A stretch of 6,313 nucleotides of DNA from Pseudomonadota bacterium (GTDB lineage Bacteria > Pseudomonadota > Alphaproteobacteria > Rhizobiales > Rhizobiaceae). The position numbers were made by a program, and so were the translations under genes. Under the pieces are notes generated by a model. It was not told the origin of the DNA, searched no databases, and saw only the letters and a list, made by a program, of their open reading frames with translations. The stretch's first letter is position 1. Each line of letters opens with the position of its first letter. This document shows positions 1 through 6,286 of the stretch, in pieces. The stretch spans positions 1 through 6,313 of the forward strand of contig JAEWFU010000473.1 in NCBI GenBank assembly GCA_023388675.1, read 5' to 3'.

Positions 1-1034
1 TTGCGGATCTTTTCAAGGTAGGCGTCGGCGTCGTCCATGGCGAGCTCGAGATGCTCGGCCGCGATGCGGTTGGCGAGCGGTGCAGCATCGGCGAGATCCG
101 CCACAAGGATGATGGCGCCGAAATCGCGCCAGCTCGCAGCCGCCATTTCGCCGCGCGGCAGACGGGCAAGCTGCCGCTCGACCTCGGCCTCGACCGCATC
201 GGCGAGTGCCGCGTCATCCGTTATCAGGATCGACTGCGCGGCGGCGTCGTGCTCGGCTTGCGCGAGCAGATCGGCCGCCAGCCATGCCGGGTCGTTGTTG
301 CCATCGGCAATCACCAGAACCTCGGAAGGACCGGCGATCATGTCGATGCCGACAGTGCCGAACACGCGACGCTTTGCGGCGGCGACATAGGCGTTGCCCG
401 GCCCGACGATCTTCGCCACAGGTGCAATCGTCTCCGTGCCATAGGCCAGCGCGGCAATCGCCTGCGCCCCGCCGACACGGTAAATCTCCGAGACACCGGC
501 CAGTCTCGCGGCGGCAAGAACGAGCGGGTTCAACTGCCCGTCCGGCGAAGGGACCGTCATGACGATGCGTTCGACGCCCGCCACTTTGGCCGGCACGGCG
601 TTCATCAGCACCGAACTCGGATAGCTTGCCGTGCCGCCCGGCACGTAGAGGCCGACAGCCTCGACCGCGGTCCAGCGTGAGCCAAGCTCGACGCCGACCG
701 GATCGACATAGCGGTCGTCTCGCGGCATCTGCCGCGCATGGTGCGCGGCGATACGCTCATGTGCGAAGCGCAGGGCCGCGAGCGTGTCGGCATCCACTGC
801 CGTCATTGCTGCATCGACCTCGGCCTCGCTCACGGCTATGCCCGTTTGAGAAAGATCGAGCCGGTCGAACCGCTTGGAATAATCGACGAGAGCCGCGTCG
901 CCCTCTTCCCGGACGCGCGCGATGATATCGCGCACGACCGCGTCGACATCCTCCGATACCTCACGCTTGGTGGCGAGGAATGCGGCGAAGTCGGCTTCGA
1001 AACCGGCGTCGGATCGATCGAGGCGCAATGGCAT
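1..1034 (-). CDS. hisD: Histidinol dehydrogenase, C-terminus cut by window edge
   Basis: Cytoplasmic zinc enzyme that oxidises L-histidinol to L-histidine in two NAD-dependent steps, the end of histidine biosynthesis. The minus-strand frame from the ATG at 1034 stays open to the window edge and gives 344 full codons of the usual 430 or so. Family signatures are clear: VGLYVPGGTA followed by YPSSVLMN and VPAKVAGV in the first half, VGPGNAYV and AGPSEVLV in the middle, then LLAQAEHD and AAEHLEL. Gln259 and His262 fall on the zinc-ligand positions of the E. coli enzyme, and Glu327-His328 match its catalytic Glu326-His327. The remaining zinc ligands (Asp360 and His419 in E. coli) are not both inside the window. 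The start is supported by an AGGAG sequence 10 nt upstream that overlaps the stop of the DUF2948 gene, so translation is probably coupled. Nothing in the visible part is broken. Confidence 0.97.
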   Translation of the reverse strand, partial: MPLRLDRSDAGFEADFAAFLATKREVSEDVDAVVRDIIARVREEGDAALVDYSKRFDRLDLSQTGIAVSEAEVDAAMTAVDADTLAALRFAHERIAAHHARQMPRDDRYVDPVGVELGSRWTAVEAVGLYVPGGTASYPSSVLMNAVPAKVAGVERIVMTVPSPDGQLNPLVLAAARLAGVSEIYRVGGAQAIAALAYGTETIAPVAKIVGPGNAYVAAAKRRVFGTVGIDMIAGPSEVLVIADGNNDPAWLAADLLAQAEHDAAAQSILITDDAALADAVEAEVERQLARLPRGEMAAASWRDFGAIILVADLADAAPLANRIAAEHLELAMDDADAYLEKIR

Positions 1035-1045
1035 GGTCGGCGAAA

Positions 1046-1052
1046 CTCCTCA
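1046..1052 (-). promoter_or_regulatory. hisD ribosome binding site overlapping the DUF2948 stop codon
   Basis: Read on the minus strand the bases are TGAGGAG. The TGA is the stop of the DUF2948 gene, and its last two bases start the GAGGAG Shine-Dalgarno sequence for hisD, whose ATG is at 1034. The two genes are 15 nt apart. This fixes the hisD start and suggests that ribosomes finishing DUF2948 re-initiate on hisD (inference). Confidence 0.75.
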
Positions 1053-1487
1053 ACCCGTATGAACGGGGCGGGACGGTGTTTCCCATGCAGCGCCCAGATC
1101 GGCAAGCCGCGCTTCGATATAGTCCACTTCCAGCCGTATCGCGGCACCGCCGGAGAAGGTCAGTTCGATCACGCCAGCCGGCGCCTCGGCGCCCGGCTCG
1201 AAGCGGATCGCCAGCAGCGACAGCACGTCCTCGCCCTTGTCACGATCGATCCCGCCCACCTTGACCGCGCGCACGCTCTCGAAATGCAGTGCGCTGCGCC
1301 GGCGTTCATTGCGGCGCGAGAAGAAGCCCTTCCGCGTTTCCCAGGCGAAGCGGTTGATCGCCGCCACGAAACGCTTCTCGGCGGCAAGGTAGGACAGATC
1401 ACCGACCTTCATCACGGCATCCTGCGTATGGGCAGAGATGACTTGCAAATCCTGTTCGTCGAGGGCGACAAGCTTCAGTTGTGACAT
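1050..1487 (-). CDS. DUF2948 family protein
   Basis: 145-residue conserved protein of unknown function. I recognise it as DUF2948 from its start (MSQLKLVALDEQDLQVISAHTQ), the DAVMKVGDLSYL and EKRFVAAINRFAWE segments, the RRRSALHFE segment and the end ADLGAAWETPSRP. The family is known to me mainly from Rhizobiales, where it typically lies between murA and hisD, as here. I see no signal peptide, membrane segment or catalytic motif. A basic stretch around residues 52-65 (TRKGFFSRRNERRR) is the only marked local composition. The start has a weak Shine-Dalgarno candidate (GGAT, about 10 nt upstream). The stop codon overlaps the ribosome binding site of hisD, so both are probably made from one mRNA. 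Its link with histidine or peptidoglycan synthesis is positional only. Confidence 0.9.
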   Translation of the reverse strand: MSQLKLVALDEQDLQVISAHTQDAVMKVGDLSYLAAEKRFVAAINRFAWETRKGFFSRRNERRRSALHFESVRAVKVGGIDRDKGEDVLSLLAIRFEPGAEAPAGVIELTFSGGAAIRLEVDYIEARLADLGAAWETPSRPVHTG

Positions 1488-1507
1488 CGATACGCAATCC
1501 GCGAGGG

Positions 1508-1527
1508 CCGGAACGGTTCAGTTCCGG
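1508..1527 (-). other. Short perfect inverted repeat in the DUF2948 leader
   Basis: Arms 1508-1514 and 1521-1527 (CCGGAAC / GTTCCGG) are perfectly complementary over 7 bp with a 6-nt loop. It lies 20 nt upstream of the DUF2948 start. No U-run follows in either direction, so it is not a standard terminator. It could be an mRNA leader hairpin or an operator half-site pair. A 7-bp repeat of this kind can also occur by chance in GC-rich DNA. Confidence 0.3.
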
Positions 1528-1555
1528 TGTTAGGCCGTCTTGATGTGCGGCGCAA
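1527..1555 (-). promoter_or_regulatory. Weak candidate promoter for DUF2948-hisD
   Basis: On the minus strand TTGCGC (1550-1555) is separated by 17 bp from TAACAC (1527-1532). Each hexamer matches the sigma-70 consensus at only 3 of 6 positions, so the spacing is the main support. If used, transcription would begin close to the 1508-1527 inverted repeat. Read-through from murA is an equally good source of the DUF2948-hisD message. Confidence 0.2.
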
Positions 1556-1565
1556 CAGGATGAGA

Positions 1566-1645
1566 GGGGAATAGGGGAGTAAGGCAGCAGGGCAATAAGG
1601 GACGCATCGACACGGTTTGAAGCCCGTCCCCCGCCTTACTGCCCT
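1566..1645. repeat. G-rich octamer repeats with inverted copies
   Basis: Four consecutive 8-base units lie on the plus strand: GGGGAATA (1566-1573), GGGGAGTA (1574-1581), AGGCAGCA (1582-1589) and GGGCAATA (1590-1597), followed by a partial AGGGA. Two related units, GGGCAGTA (1637-1644) and AGGCGGGG (1629-1636), lie on the opposite strand. The units share the loose pattern RGGSARYA. I have a recollection, not checkable here, of similar G-rich tracts between genes in Mesorhizobium-like genomes. The array fills most of the spacer between murA and the DUF2948 gene. Confidence 0.6.
1589..1645 (-). terminator. Strong hairpin after murA; possible processing site or attenuating terminator
   Basis: In RNA read in the murA direction, bases 1645-1634 (AGGGCAGUAAGG) pair with 1600-1589 (CCUUAUUGCCCU) over 12 bp, with a single G-U pair. 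After a 5-nt bulge, 1628-1625 pairs with 1604-1601 for four more bp, leaving a 20-nt loop. On the plus strand the G-U pair becomes an A-C mismatch, so the fold suits minus-strand RNA better. It begins only 6 nt after the murA stop. A pyrimidine-rich stretch follows but no U-run, so full rho-independent termination is unlikely. Partial termination, 3'-end protection of murA mRNA or processing are alternatives. Confidence 0.45.
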
Positions 1646-1651
1646 AATGTC

Positions 1652-2941
1652 TTAAGAAGACAGGCGTTCGATCGTTGCGCCGCAACCGGAGAGTTTCTCT
1701 TCCAGTCGCTCGAAACCGCGGTCGAGATGATAGACGCGGTTGACGATGGTCTCACCCTCGGCGGCAAGCCCGGCAATCACCAGCGACACGGAGGCGCGCA
1801 GATCGGTCGCCATCACCGGTGCGCCCTTGAGCTGCGGCACGCCGTCGACGATGGCCGTCTGGCCCGAAAGCGTGATCTTTGCACCGAGCCGTGCCAGTTC
1901 CTGCACATGCATGAATCGATTTTCGAAGATGGTCTCGGTGATGCGGGAGCGACCCGCCGCGCGCGTCATCAATCCCATGAACTGAGCCTGCAGGTCGGTC
2001 GGGAAGCCGGGGAAAGGTTCGGTCGTGACATCGACGGGCTGGATGCCGGCGCCGTTGCGGCGGACACGGATGCCGGAGTTGAGCGGCGTGATCTCGGCCC
2101 CGGCGCGCGAAACGGCGTCGAGCGCATCCTCCAGAAGGTCGGCACGCGCGCCTTCCAGCACCACGTCACCGCCGGTCATGGCGACAGCCATGGCATAGGT
2201 TCCGGTCTCGATGCGGTCGGGGATGACCTGATGGGTCGCGCCCGACAGCGAGGTGACGCCGTCGATCACGATGGTGGACGTGCCGGCGCCGGAGATGCGC
2301 GCGCCCATCGCGTTCAGGCATTCGGCAAGGTTGACGATTTCCGGCTCGCGCGCGGCGTTCTCAAGCACGGTCTGGCCGTGCGCGAGAGACGCCGCCATCA
2401 TCAGCACATGGGTCGCGCCGACGGAAACCTTTGGGAAGACATAACGGTCACCAATCAGGCCCTTGGGCGCGCTGGCGTGGACATAACCCTGCTCAATCTC
2501 GATGTTCGCGCCCAGAGCGCGCAGCCCGTCGATGAACAGGTCGACCGGCCTGGTACCGATGGCACAGCCGCCCGGCAGTGAGACGCGGGCCTCGCCCATG
2601 CGCGCCAGCAGCGGGCCGATGACCCAGAACGACGCGCGCATCTTCGACACCAGCTCATAAGGCGCGGTGGTGTCGACGATGTTGCGGGCGGTAAAGTTCA
2701 CCGTGCGGGCGTAGGTCGAGTTCTGCGCCTCGCGGCGACCGTTGACCGAATAGTCGACACCGTGATTGCCGAGGATGCGCGTGAGCTGCTCGACATCGGC
2801 GAGATGCGGCACGTTTTCGAGGCTGAGCGTCTCGTCGGTGAGGAGCGACGCAATCATCAGCGGCAGGGCGGCGTTCTTGGCGCCCGAGATCGGGATCGAC
2901 CCGTTCAGCTCGTTGCCGCCGACTATCCTGATACGATCCAT
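1652..2941 (-). CDS. murA: UDP-N-acetylglucosamine 1-carboxyvinyltransferase
   Basis: Cytoplasmic enzyme of the first committed step of peptidoglycan synthesis: it transfers enolpyruvate from phosphoenolpyruvate to UDP-GlcNAc. The 429-residue protein has normal full length and the two-lobed EPSP-synthase-like fold is expected. Key residues are present: Lys22-Asn23 in SGAKNA, the catalytic Cys126 in [10 protein letters not shown] (E. coli Cys115), Arg131, the general base Asp316 in FPTDLQAQ (E. coli Asp305), Arg382 in DLRAS, and Arg408 in HLDRGFE (E. coli Arg397). The cysteine at the fosfomycin target position predicts an enzyme that fosfomycin can alkylate. His125 of E. coli is replaced by Phe136. 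The start is supported by GAGGGG, 7 nt before the ATG. Downstream on the same strand lie the DUF2948 gene and hisD; upstream is a small basic ORF. The ending [20 protein letters not shown] is typical. Confidence 0.98.
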   Translation of the reverse strand: MDRIRIVGGNELNGSIPISGAKNAALPLMIASLLTDETLSLENVPHLADVEQLTRILGNHGVDYSVNGRREAQNSTYARTVNFTARNIVDTTAPYELVSKMRASFWVIGPLLARMGEARVSLPGGCAIGTRPVDLFIDGLRALGANIEIEQGYVHASAPKGLIGDRYVFPKVSVGATHVLMMAASLAHGQTVLENAAREPEIVNLAECLNAMGARISGAGTSTIVIDGVTSLSGATHQVIPDRIETGTYAMAVAMTGGDVVLEGARADLLEDALDAVSRAGAEITPLNSGIRVRRNGAGIQPVDVTTEPFPGFPTDLQAQFMGLMTRAAGRSRITETIFENRFMHVQELARLGAKITLSGQTAIVDGVPQLKGAPVMATDLRASVSLVIAGLAAEGETIVNRVYHLDRGFERLEEKLSGCGATIERLSS

Positions 2942-2948
2942 GCGTGGT

Positions 2949-2954
2949 CCCCTC
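2949..2954 (-). promoter_or_regulatory. murA ribosome binding site
   Basis: GAGGGG on the minus strand lies 7 nt before the ATG at 2941. It supports the start that gives MDRIRIVGG, the usual MurA N-terminus. Confidence 0.7.
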
Positions 2955-2998
2955 GCCGGCCTGCCGGCATGCTTGCGTCCAATGGTCCGAGGCCGGCC

Positions 2999-3027
2999 CG
3001 TCTAGCGCGGCGGGCGGTCTGATTCAA
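2999..3027 (-). promoter_or_regulatory. Weak candidate promoter for murA
   Basis: On the minus strand TTGAAT (3022-3027, 4 of 6 consensus matches) is followed after 17 bp by TAGACG (2999-3004, 3 of 6 matches). It sits in the 133-bp gap between the small ORF and murA, about 60 nt before the murA start. The match is weak. Co-transcription from upstream is an alternative. Confidence 0.2.
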
Positions 3028-3074
3028 CAGGATCGTGGGAGGACGCATTTACGAAGCGGCACCGGTAAGCCGGC

Positions 3075-3275
3075 TCATTCGCTGTCGTCCCCTTCCCCCT
3101 TCAACAATCCCTCGGGGCGCGAATCGGCCCCGCCTTCCCGTCTCGATCGCGCCTGTGCCTTTCGCCTTTGAAGGTTGGCCCGCAGCTTCTGGGCAAGCCG
3201 CGCCGTCTTCCTGTCCTGCTCTTCAGTCTGTTTCGACCCGGAATCGGTCGGCGGAGGCACGCGTGGCGGGTTCAA
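3075..3275 (-). CDS. Small basic hypothetical protein upstream of murA
   Basis: 66-residue reading frame, probably a real gene. From residue 27 to 46 it has a Lys/Arg-rich helical stretch (RLAQKLRANLQRRKAQARSR), and it ends in an acidic tail (EGDDSE). I recall small alphaproteobacterial hypothetical proteins with the same LAxxLRANLxRRKAQARxR core; no function is known to me. It has no signal peptide or membrane segment and could be an RNA- or ribosome-associated peptide, but that is speculation. No ATG is available: the first possible start is TTG at 3275, with GGGG about 9 nt upstream. A GTG five codons later (residue 6) is the alternative and would lack a clear ribosome binding site. A stop codon six codons before the TTG bounds the frame. 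It lies on the murA strand, 133 nt before it. Confidence 0.6.
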   Translation of the reverse strand: MNPPRVPPPTDSGSKQTEEQDRKTARLAQKLRANLQRRKAQARSRREGGADSRPEGLLKGEGDDSE

Positions 3276-3321
3276 TCGGGAATACCCCGGCTAAAAGCAA
3301 ATTGTGTTCATCTGGCGGCGC

Positions 3322-3351
3322 AGCCTACAGCACAGGCGCGCCCGTGCTCAA
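3322..3351 (-). promoter_or_regulatory. Candidate promoter for the small ORF, with a palindrome in its spacer
   Basis: On the minus strand TTGAGC (3346-3351) is separated by 18 bp from TAGGCT (3322-3327), about 47 nt before the TTG start of the small ORF. Matches to the sigma-70 consensus are 4 of 6 and 3 of 6. Bases 3329-3348 form a 20-bp inverted repeat around GGCGCGCC with one mismatched pair (3334/3343), covering the spacer. It could be an operator, although one palindrome of this quality is not very improbable in a window of this size and GC content. The rest of the 198-bp gap 3276-3473 must also hold the tRNA promoter; no convincing one was identified. Confidence 0.25.
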
Positions 3352-3473
3352 GCGGCCGTTCCGCACGACCGGCCACGGCCACGGCGCGCAACCGGAAACG
3401 CACTCAAGAATGCGCCGATCCGCGCTTGCGCTCGGCCGGCGCTTGTGGCAGAAGTCCGCCGCATTCAAGACCT

Positions 3474-3548
<75 letters not shown>

Positions 3549-4021
3549 GTCTATCTCATTGAAATCGTTGAAAGCCTTGACCACACGGGTTGCGCTCCGG
3601 AAATGCTCCTAAAACACGGGCAATCAGGCGTGGAAATCGGCATTGTGGAACGAGCCGCGGCGAACAACGGCCCCGCCGGGAAGGCAGGCGCTCGATCCAT
3701 CTTTTTCCAGCGGCGAGTTCGATCTCGTGTGTTGCCGGCAACGCGGCTTCGTTCCAGACGACTGGACGTTCATCGCTGCCTCTTTGACGAAATGGTGGTG
3801 ATAGCTGGAAACCGGCATCGCCTTGCGGGCGCAGGACGCTGTCGCTGAGGGGATGTCGGACGAAACATGGTCGCAGAACCATCTCGCCACGATCGCCCGT
3901 CATCATTTTGATAACCGGCGCAGCCATCAGGGGTGGCCGATGTCCTAGTCGCGGCGGGGAAACCCTCCGCCGATGAAGCCCAGGGCCCGATCCCTTCTCA
4001 TTCTGCAGTGGAAACTCACAT
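3549..4021. other. 473-bp stretch without a recognised gene
   Basis: This lies between the 3' end of the plus-strand tRNA and the 3' end of the minus-strand aldehyde dehydrogenase, so transcription converges on it. Two overlapping minus-strand frames (3556-3927 and 3624-3890) and one plus-strand frame (3504-3848, which starts inside the tRNA) are open. None has a recognisable domain, a good ribosome binding site or a composition like the neighbouring proteins. The stretch could be the remains of a decayed gene. No tRNA-end repeat, integrase or transposase remnant was seen. Apart from the hairpin at 3953-3971 it shows nothing I can name. Confidence 0.5.
3953..3971. terminator. GC-rich hairpin downstream of the aldehyde dehydrogenase gene
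   Basis: GGCGGGG, loop AAA, CCC then CGCC: seven base pairs in two helices (3953-3956 with 3968-3971, 3957-3959 with 3963-3965) with a 2-nt bulge. It lies about 50 nt after the dehydrogenase stop in the direction of transcription. No T-run follows on either strand, so it is only a weak terminator candidate. Confidence 0.3.
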
Positions 4022-5542
4022 TCAAGTGAGATCGCCCTCGATCAGCGCGCCGGGCAAGTTCTGGTAGCAGACGGGACGCAGGAAGCGGCGTATGGAGAGC
4101 GTTCCGACTGATGTCGCACCGAAATTGGTCGATGCGGGGTATGGCCCGCCATGGACCATCGCGTCGGCCACCTCAACGCCCGTCGGGAACGAGTTGAACA
4201 GGATGCGTCCCGCCTTGCGTTCCAGAACCGGCATCAGCCGACGCGCCAGCCTGGCATCTTCATCGTCCATGTGAAGGGTTGTGGTGAGCTGCCCGTCGAG
4301 CCCGCTGGCGATGGCCAGCATCTCGTCCTCATCGCTGACGCGCACCACCAAACCCAGCGGCCCGAAGACTTCCTCGCCGAGCGAATGGTCCTGAACGTAT
4401 CTGTCCGCGGAAATCTCGAACAGGTTCGGGCGCACGGCCCGCCCGTGCTCCTCGTTCATTACGACCGCCCTGACAGCATTGCGCGTGGCAAAGCGCTCGC
4501 GACCGTCGTGATACGCTTTGGCTATGCCTTCGGTCAGCATCACCTGCTCCCCGATCTGCGACAGCGCGGCGGCGGCGGCCTCCACGAAAGCGTCGCCATC
4601 GGGTCCGTTCCGGACCACGGCGATACCCGGATTGGTGCAGAACTGCCCTGCTCCCATGGTCAGCGAGGCGGCCCAGCCTTCGCCAATCGCCGCGCCGCGT
4701 GCCTGCAACGCGTGTGGCAGCAGAAACATCGGGTTGACCGACCCGAGTTCGCCAAAGAACGGGATCGGTTCCGGCCGTTGCGCGCACAGATCGAACAGCG
4801 CACGACCTCCGGCGAGGGAACCGGTGAACCCCACCGCCTTGATCAGCGGGTGCTGTACCAACGCCGCACCGACCTCGCGGTTTCCGCCCTGGATGAGCGA
4901 GAACACGCCCTTCGGCATCTCGGTGCGAAGGATCGCGGCGTAGATCGCCTCGGCAACGATCTCGCCCGTTCCCGGATGCGCCGAGTGGCCCTTGACCACG
5001 ACCGGACAGCCTGCGGCCAACGCGGCGGCGGTATCGCCGCCAGCCGTAGAGAAGGCGAGCGGAAAATTGGAGGCGCCGAACACCGCAACGGGCCCGACCG
5101 GCCGCTGGATCATGCGCAATTCCGGGCGCGGCAGCGGCTTGCGGTCAGACAAGGCGGCATCCGTTCGACGGTCGAGATAGGCACCGTCGCGCAGATGCGC
5201 TGCAAACAGGCGTAACTGGCCGGTCGTGCGCCCGCGCTCGCCTTCGAGCCGCGCCGCAGGAAGTCCGGTCTCGCGCGTGCCGATATCGGTAATCGCCTCG
5301 CCACGCTTTTCGATCTCGTCGGCAATGGCTTCGAGAAACAGCGCACGCTGGTCGCGGGACAGATAGCCAAAGGTCCAGAACGCCTCTTCGGCGGCCCGGC
5401 AGGCCTGGTCGACAAGGGCCGGCGAACCGATCGAAAAGTCGCTCGCCGGTCCGCTGGCGGGCTCGGAGGAAAATGTCCTCTCGCTGCCGACCCAATCTCC
5501 GGCGATGAGATGCTTGCCATGCGGCGCGAATGTCGTAGCCAT
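4022..5542 (-). CDS. Aldehyde dehydrogenase, alpha-ketoglutaric semialdehyde dehydrogenase type
   Basis: 506-residue cytoplasmic NAD(P)-dependent aldehyde dehydrogenase. It best fits the KGSADH (2,5-dioxovalerate dehydrogenase) subfamily, which oxidises 2-oxoglutarate semialdehyde to 2-oxoglutarate at the end of non-phosphorylative pentose, hexarate and hydroxyproline pathways. Catalytic residues are complete: Asn158 in FGASNFPLAF, Lys184 in VVVKGHSAHP, Glu265 in FFGELGSVNP, Cys302 in GAGQFCTNPG, and Glu391/Phe393 in EEVFGP. The KGHSAHP, GELGSVNPMFLLP and GQFCTNPG wording is typical of this subfamily rather than of betaine or succinate semialdehyde dehydrogenases. The frame is open upstream to 5641, but that 33-codon extension is Arg-rich and overlaps the RraA-like gene. 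The ATG at 5542 has GAGGA just upstream and gives the expected N-terminus (MATTFAPHGKHLIAGDWVGS). It lies 7 nt after the RraA-like gene. The true substrate is inferred; cofactor preference cannot be read. Confidence 0.9.
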   Translation of the reverse strand: MATTFAPHGKHLIAGDWVGSERTFSSEPASGPASDFSIGSPALVDQACRAAEEAFWTFGYLSRDQRALFLEAIADEIEKRGEAITDIGTRETGLPAARLEGERGRTTGQLRLFAAHLRDGAYLDRRTDAALSDRKPLPRPELRMIQRPVGPVAVFGASNFPLAFSTAGGDTAAALAAGCPVVVKGHSAHPGTGEIVAEAIYAAILRTEMPKGVFSLIQGGNREVGAALVQHPLIKAVGFTGSLAGGRALFDLCAQRPEPIPFFGELGSVNPMFLLPHALQARGAAIGEGWAASLTMGAGQFCTNPGIAVVRNGPDGDAFVEAAAAALSQIGEQVMLTEGIAKAYHDGRERFATRNAVRAVVMNEEHGRAVRPNLFEISADRYVQDHSLGEEVFGPLGLVVRVSDEDEMLAIASGLDGQLTTTLHMDDEDARLARRLMPVLERKAGRILFNSFPTGVEVADAMVHGGPYPASTNFGATSVGTLSIRRFLRPVCYQNLPGALIEGDLT

Positions 5543-5546
5543 GATG

Positions 5547-5552
5547 TCCTCA
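5547..5552 (-). promoter_or_regulatory. Dehydrogenase ribosome binding site overlapping the RraA-like stop codon
   Basis: TGAGGA on the minus strand: TGA ends the RraA-like gene and GAGGA serves the dehydrogenase, whose ATG follows after 4 nt. This decides for the 5542 start over the longer frame and suggests coupled translation. Confidence 0.75.
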
Positions 5553-6275
5553 GCGTCCCGTTTTCTGGCGCCATTCGGCGTATTTAGCCAAGTTCTCTTC
5601 CTTCGTCGCCGGATAGAGGCCGATGATCGCGGCGCCCGCATTCACTTGTTCGAGCACAAAGTCCTCGAAGCTCTCCATGCCGGTGCATTCGTCAGCGATC
5701 TCGTCGGCAAGATGTGCGGGAATGACCATCACGCCGTCGCCGTCGCCCAGCATCACGTCGCCTGGGAAAACCGGCGCATCGCCGCAGGAGATCGGCACGT
5801 TGATGTCGAGGGCTTCATGCAACGTCAGATTGGTCGGCGCGCTTGGGCGCTGATAATAGGCTGGCATGTCGAGCTTGCCAATGCCCTCGGCATCGCGGAA
5901 GCCGCCGTCCGACACCACGCCTGCGCAGCCTCGCCTGGCAAGGCGCGTAATCAGGATCGATCCAGCCGATGCCGCGCGCGCATCCTTACGGCTGTCCATG
6001 ACGAGAACGAAGCCCGGCGGGCAGGTTTCCATCGCGACACGCTGAGGGTGGTCGGCGTTCCGGAATACGGTCAGCGGATTGCGATCCTCGCGCGCGGGTA
6101 TGTAGCGCAAGGTAAAGGCCTGCCCGACCATGACTTCACCCCTCCAGTTTACCGGCGAAACGCCCTGGATGAACTGGTTGCGCAACCCGCGCTTGTAGAG
6201 TGCGGTGGCGACCGATGCGGTCGACACTTTCCTCAATTTATCGCGAGTCTCGTTCGATAGGACATATTCGGACAT
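5550..6275 (-). CDS. RraA family (HMG/CHA aldolase-like) protein
   Basis: 241-residue protein of the RraA/MenG-like fold. Characterised relatives are E. coli RraA, which inhibits RNase E and has weak oxaloacetate decarboxylase activity, and the class II 4-hydroxy-4-methyl-2-oxoglutarate/4-carboxy-4-hydroxy-2-oxoadipate aldolases. Family marks are STASVATALYKRG (residues 18-30), GVVSDGGFRD (119-128), and SCGDAPVFPGDVMLGDGDGVMVIP (163-186), which resembles the usual VxPGDxVVGDxDGVxVIP block. Arg127-Asp128 match the conserved R-D pair, but the acidic residue expected 21 positions before the Arg is Ser106. Length is longer than E. coli RraA and suits the versions found in sugar-acid operons. The start at 6275 has GAGGG 5 nt upstream. 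It sits between an unidentified gene (8-nt gap) and the KGSADH-like gene (7-nt gap), so a role in the same catabolic pathway is more likely than RNase E control (inference). The exact reaction is unknown. Confidence 0.88.
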   Translation of the reverse strand: MSEYVLSNETRDKLRKVSTASVATALYKRGLRNQFIQGVSPVNWRGEVMVGQAFTLRYIPAREDRNPLTVFRNADHPQRVAMETCPPGFVLVMDSRKDARAASAGSILITRLARRGCAGVVSDGGFRDAEGIGKLDMPAYYQRPSAPTNLTLHEALDINVPISCGDAPVFPGDVMLGDGDGVMVIPAHLADEIADECTGMESFEDFVLEQVNAGAAIIGLYPATKEENLAKYAEWRQKTGR

Positions 6276-6280
6276 AATGG

Positions 6281-6286
6281 CCCTCA
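6281..6286 (-). promoter_or_regulatory. RraA-like ribosome binding site overlapping an upstream stop codon
   Basis: TGAGGG on the minus strand, 5 nt before the ATG at 6275. The TGA can be the stop of the frame that enters from the right edge. The arrangement is the same as at the other two close junctions in the window, which supports that frame being a gene. Confidence 0.55.

Noticed and set aside
738..1484. Plus-strand 248-codon frame across hisD and the DUF2948 gene
   Set aside because: Antisense to both genes, which happen to share a reading frame, so the open antisense frame runs through the junction.
1727..2581. Plus-strand 284-codon frame
   Set aside because: Codon-aligned antisense shadow of murA, with no recognisable protein features.
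3421..3470. Possible tRNA-Thr promoter (TTGCGC at 3426-3431 with a weak -10 near 3449)
   Set aside because: The -10 match is poor and no alternative with good spacing stands out, so it was not listed as a feature.
4015..4030. 5-bp inverted repeat CTCAC/GTGAG over the dehydrogenase stop codon
   Set aside because: Too short to be meaningful and without a T-run.
4151..5215. Plus-strand 354-codon frame
   Set aside because: Codon-aligned antisense shadow of the aldehyde dehydrogenase, whose catalytic residues are complete on the other strand; long antisense frames are common in GC-rich genes.
5543..5641. 33-codon N-terminal extension of the aldehyde dehydrogenase
   Set aside because: It overlaps the end of the RraA-like gene, is Arg-rich and unlike the family N-terminus; the ATG at 5542 has a good ribosome binding site.
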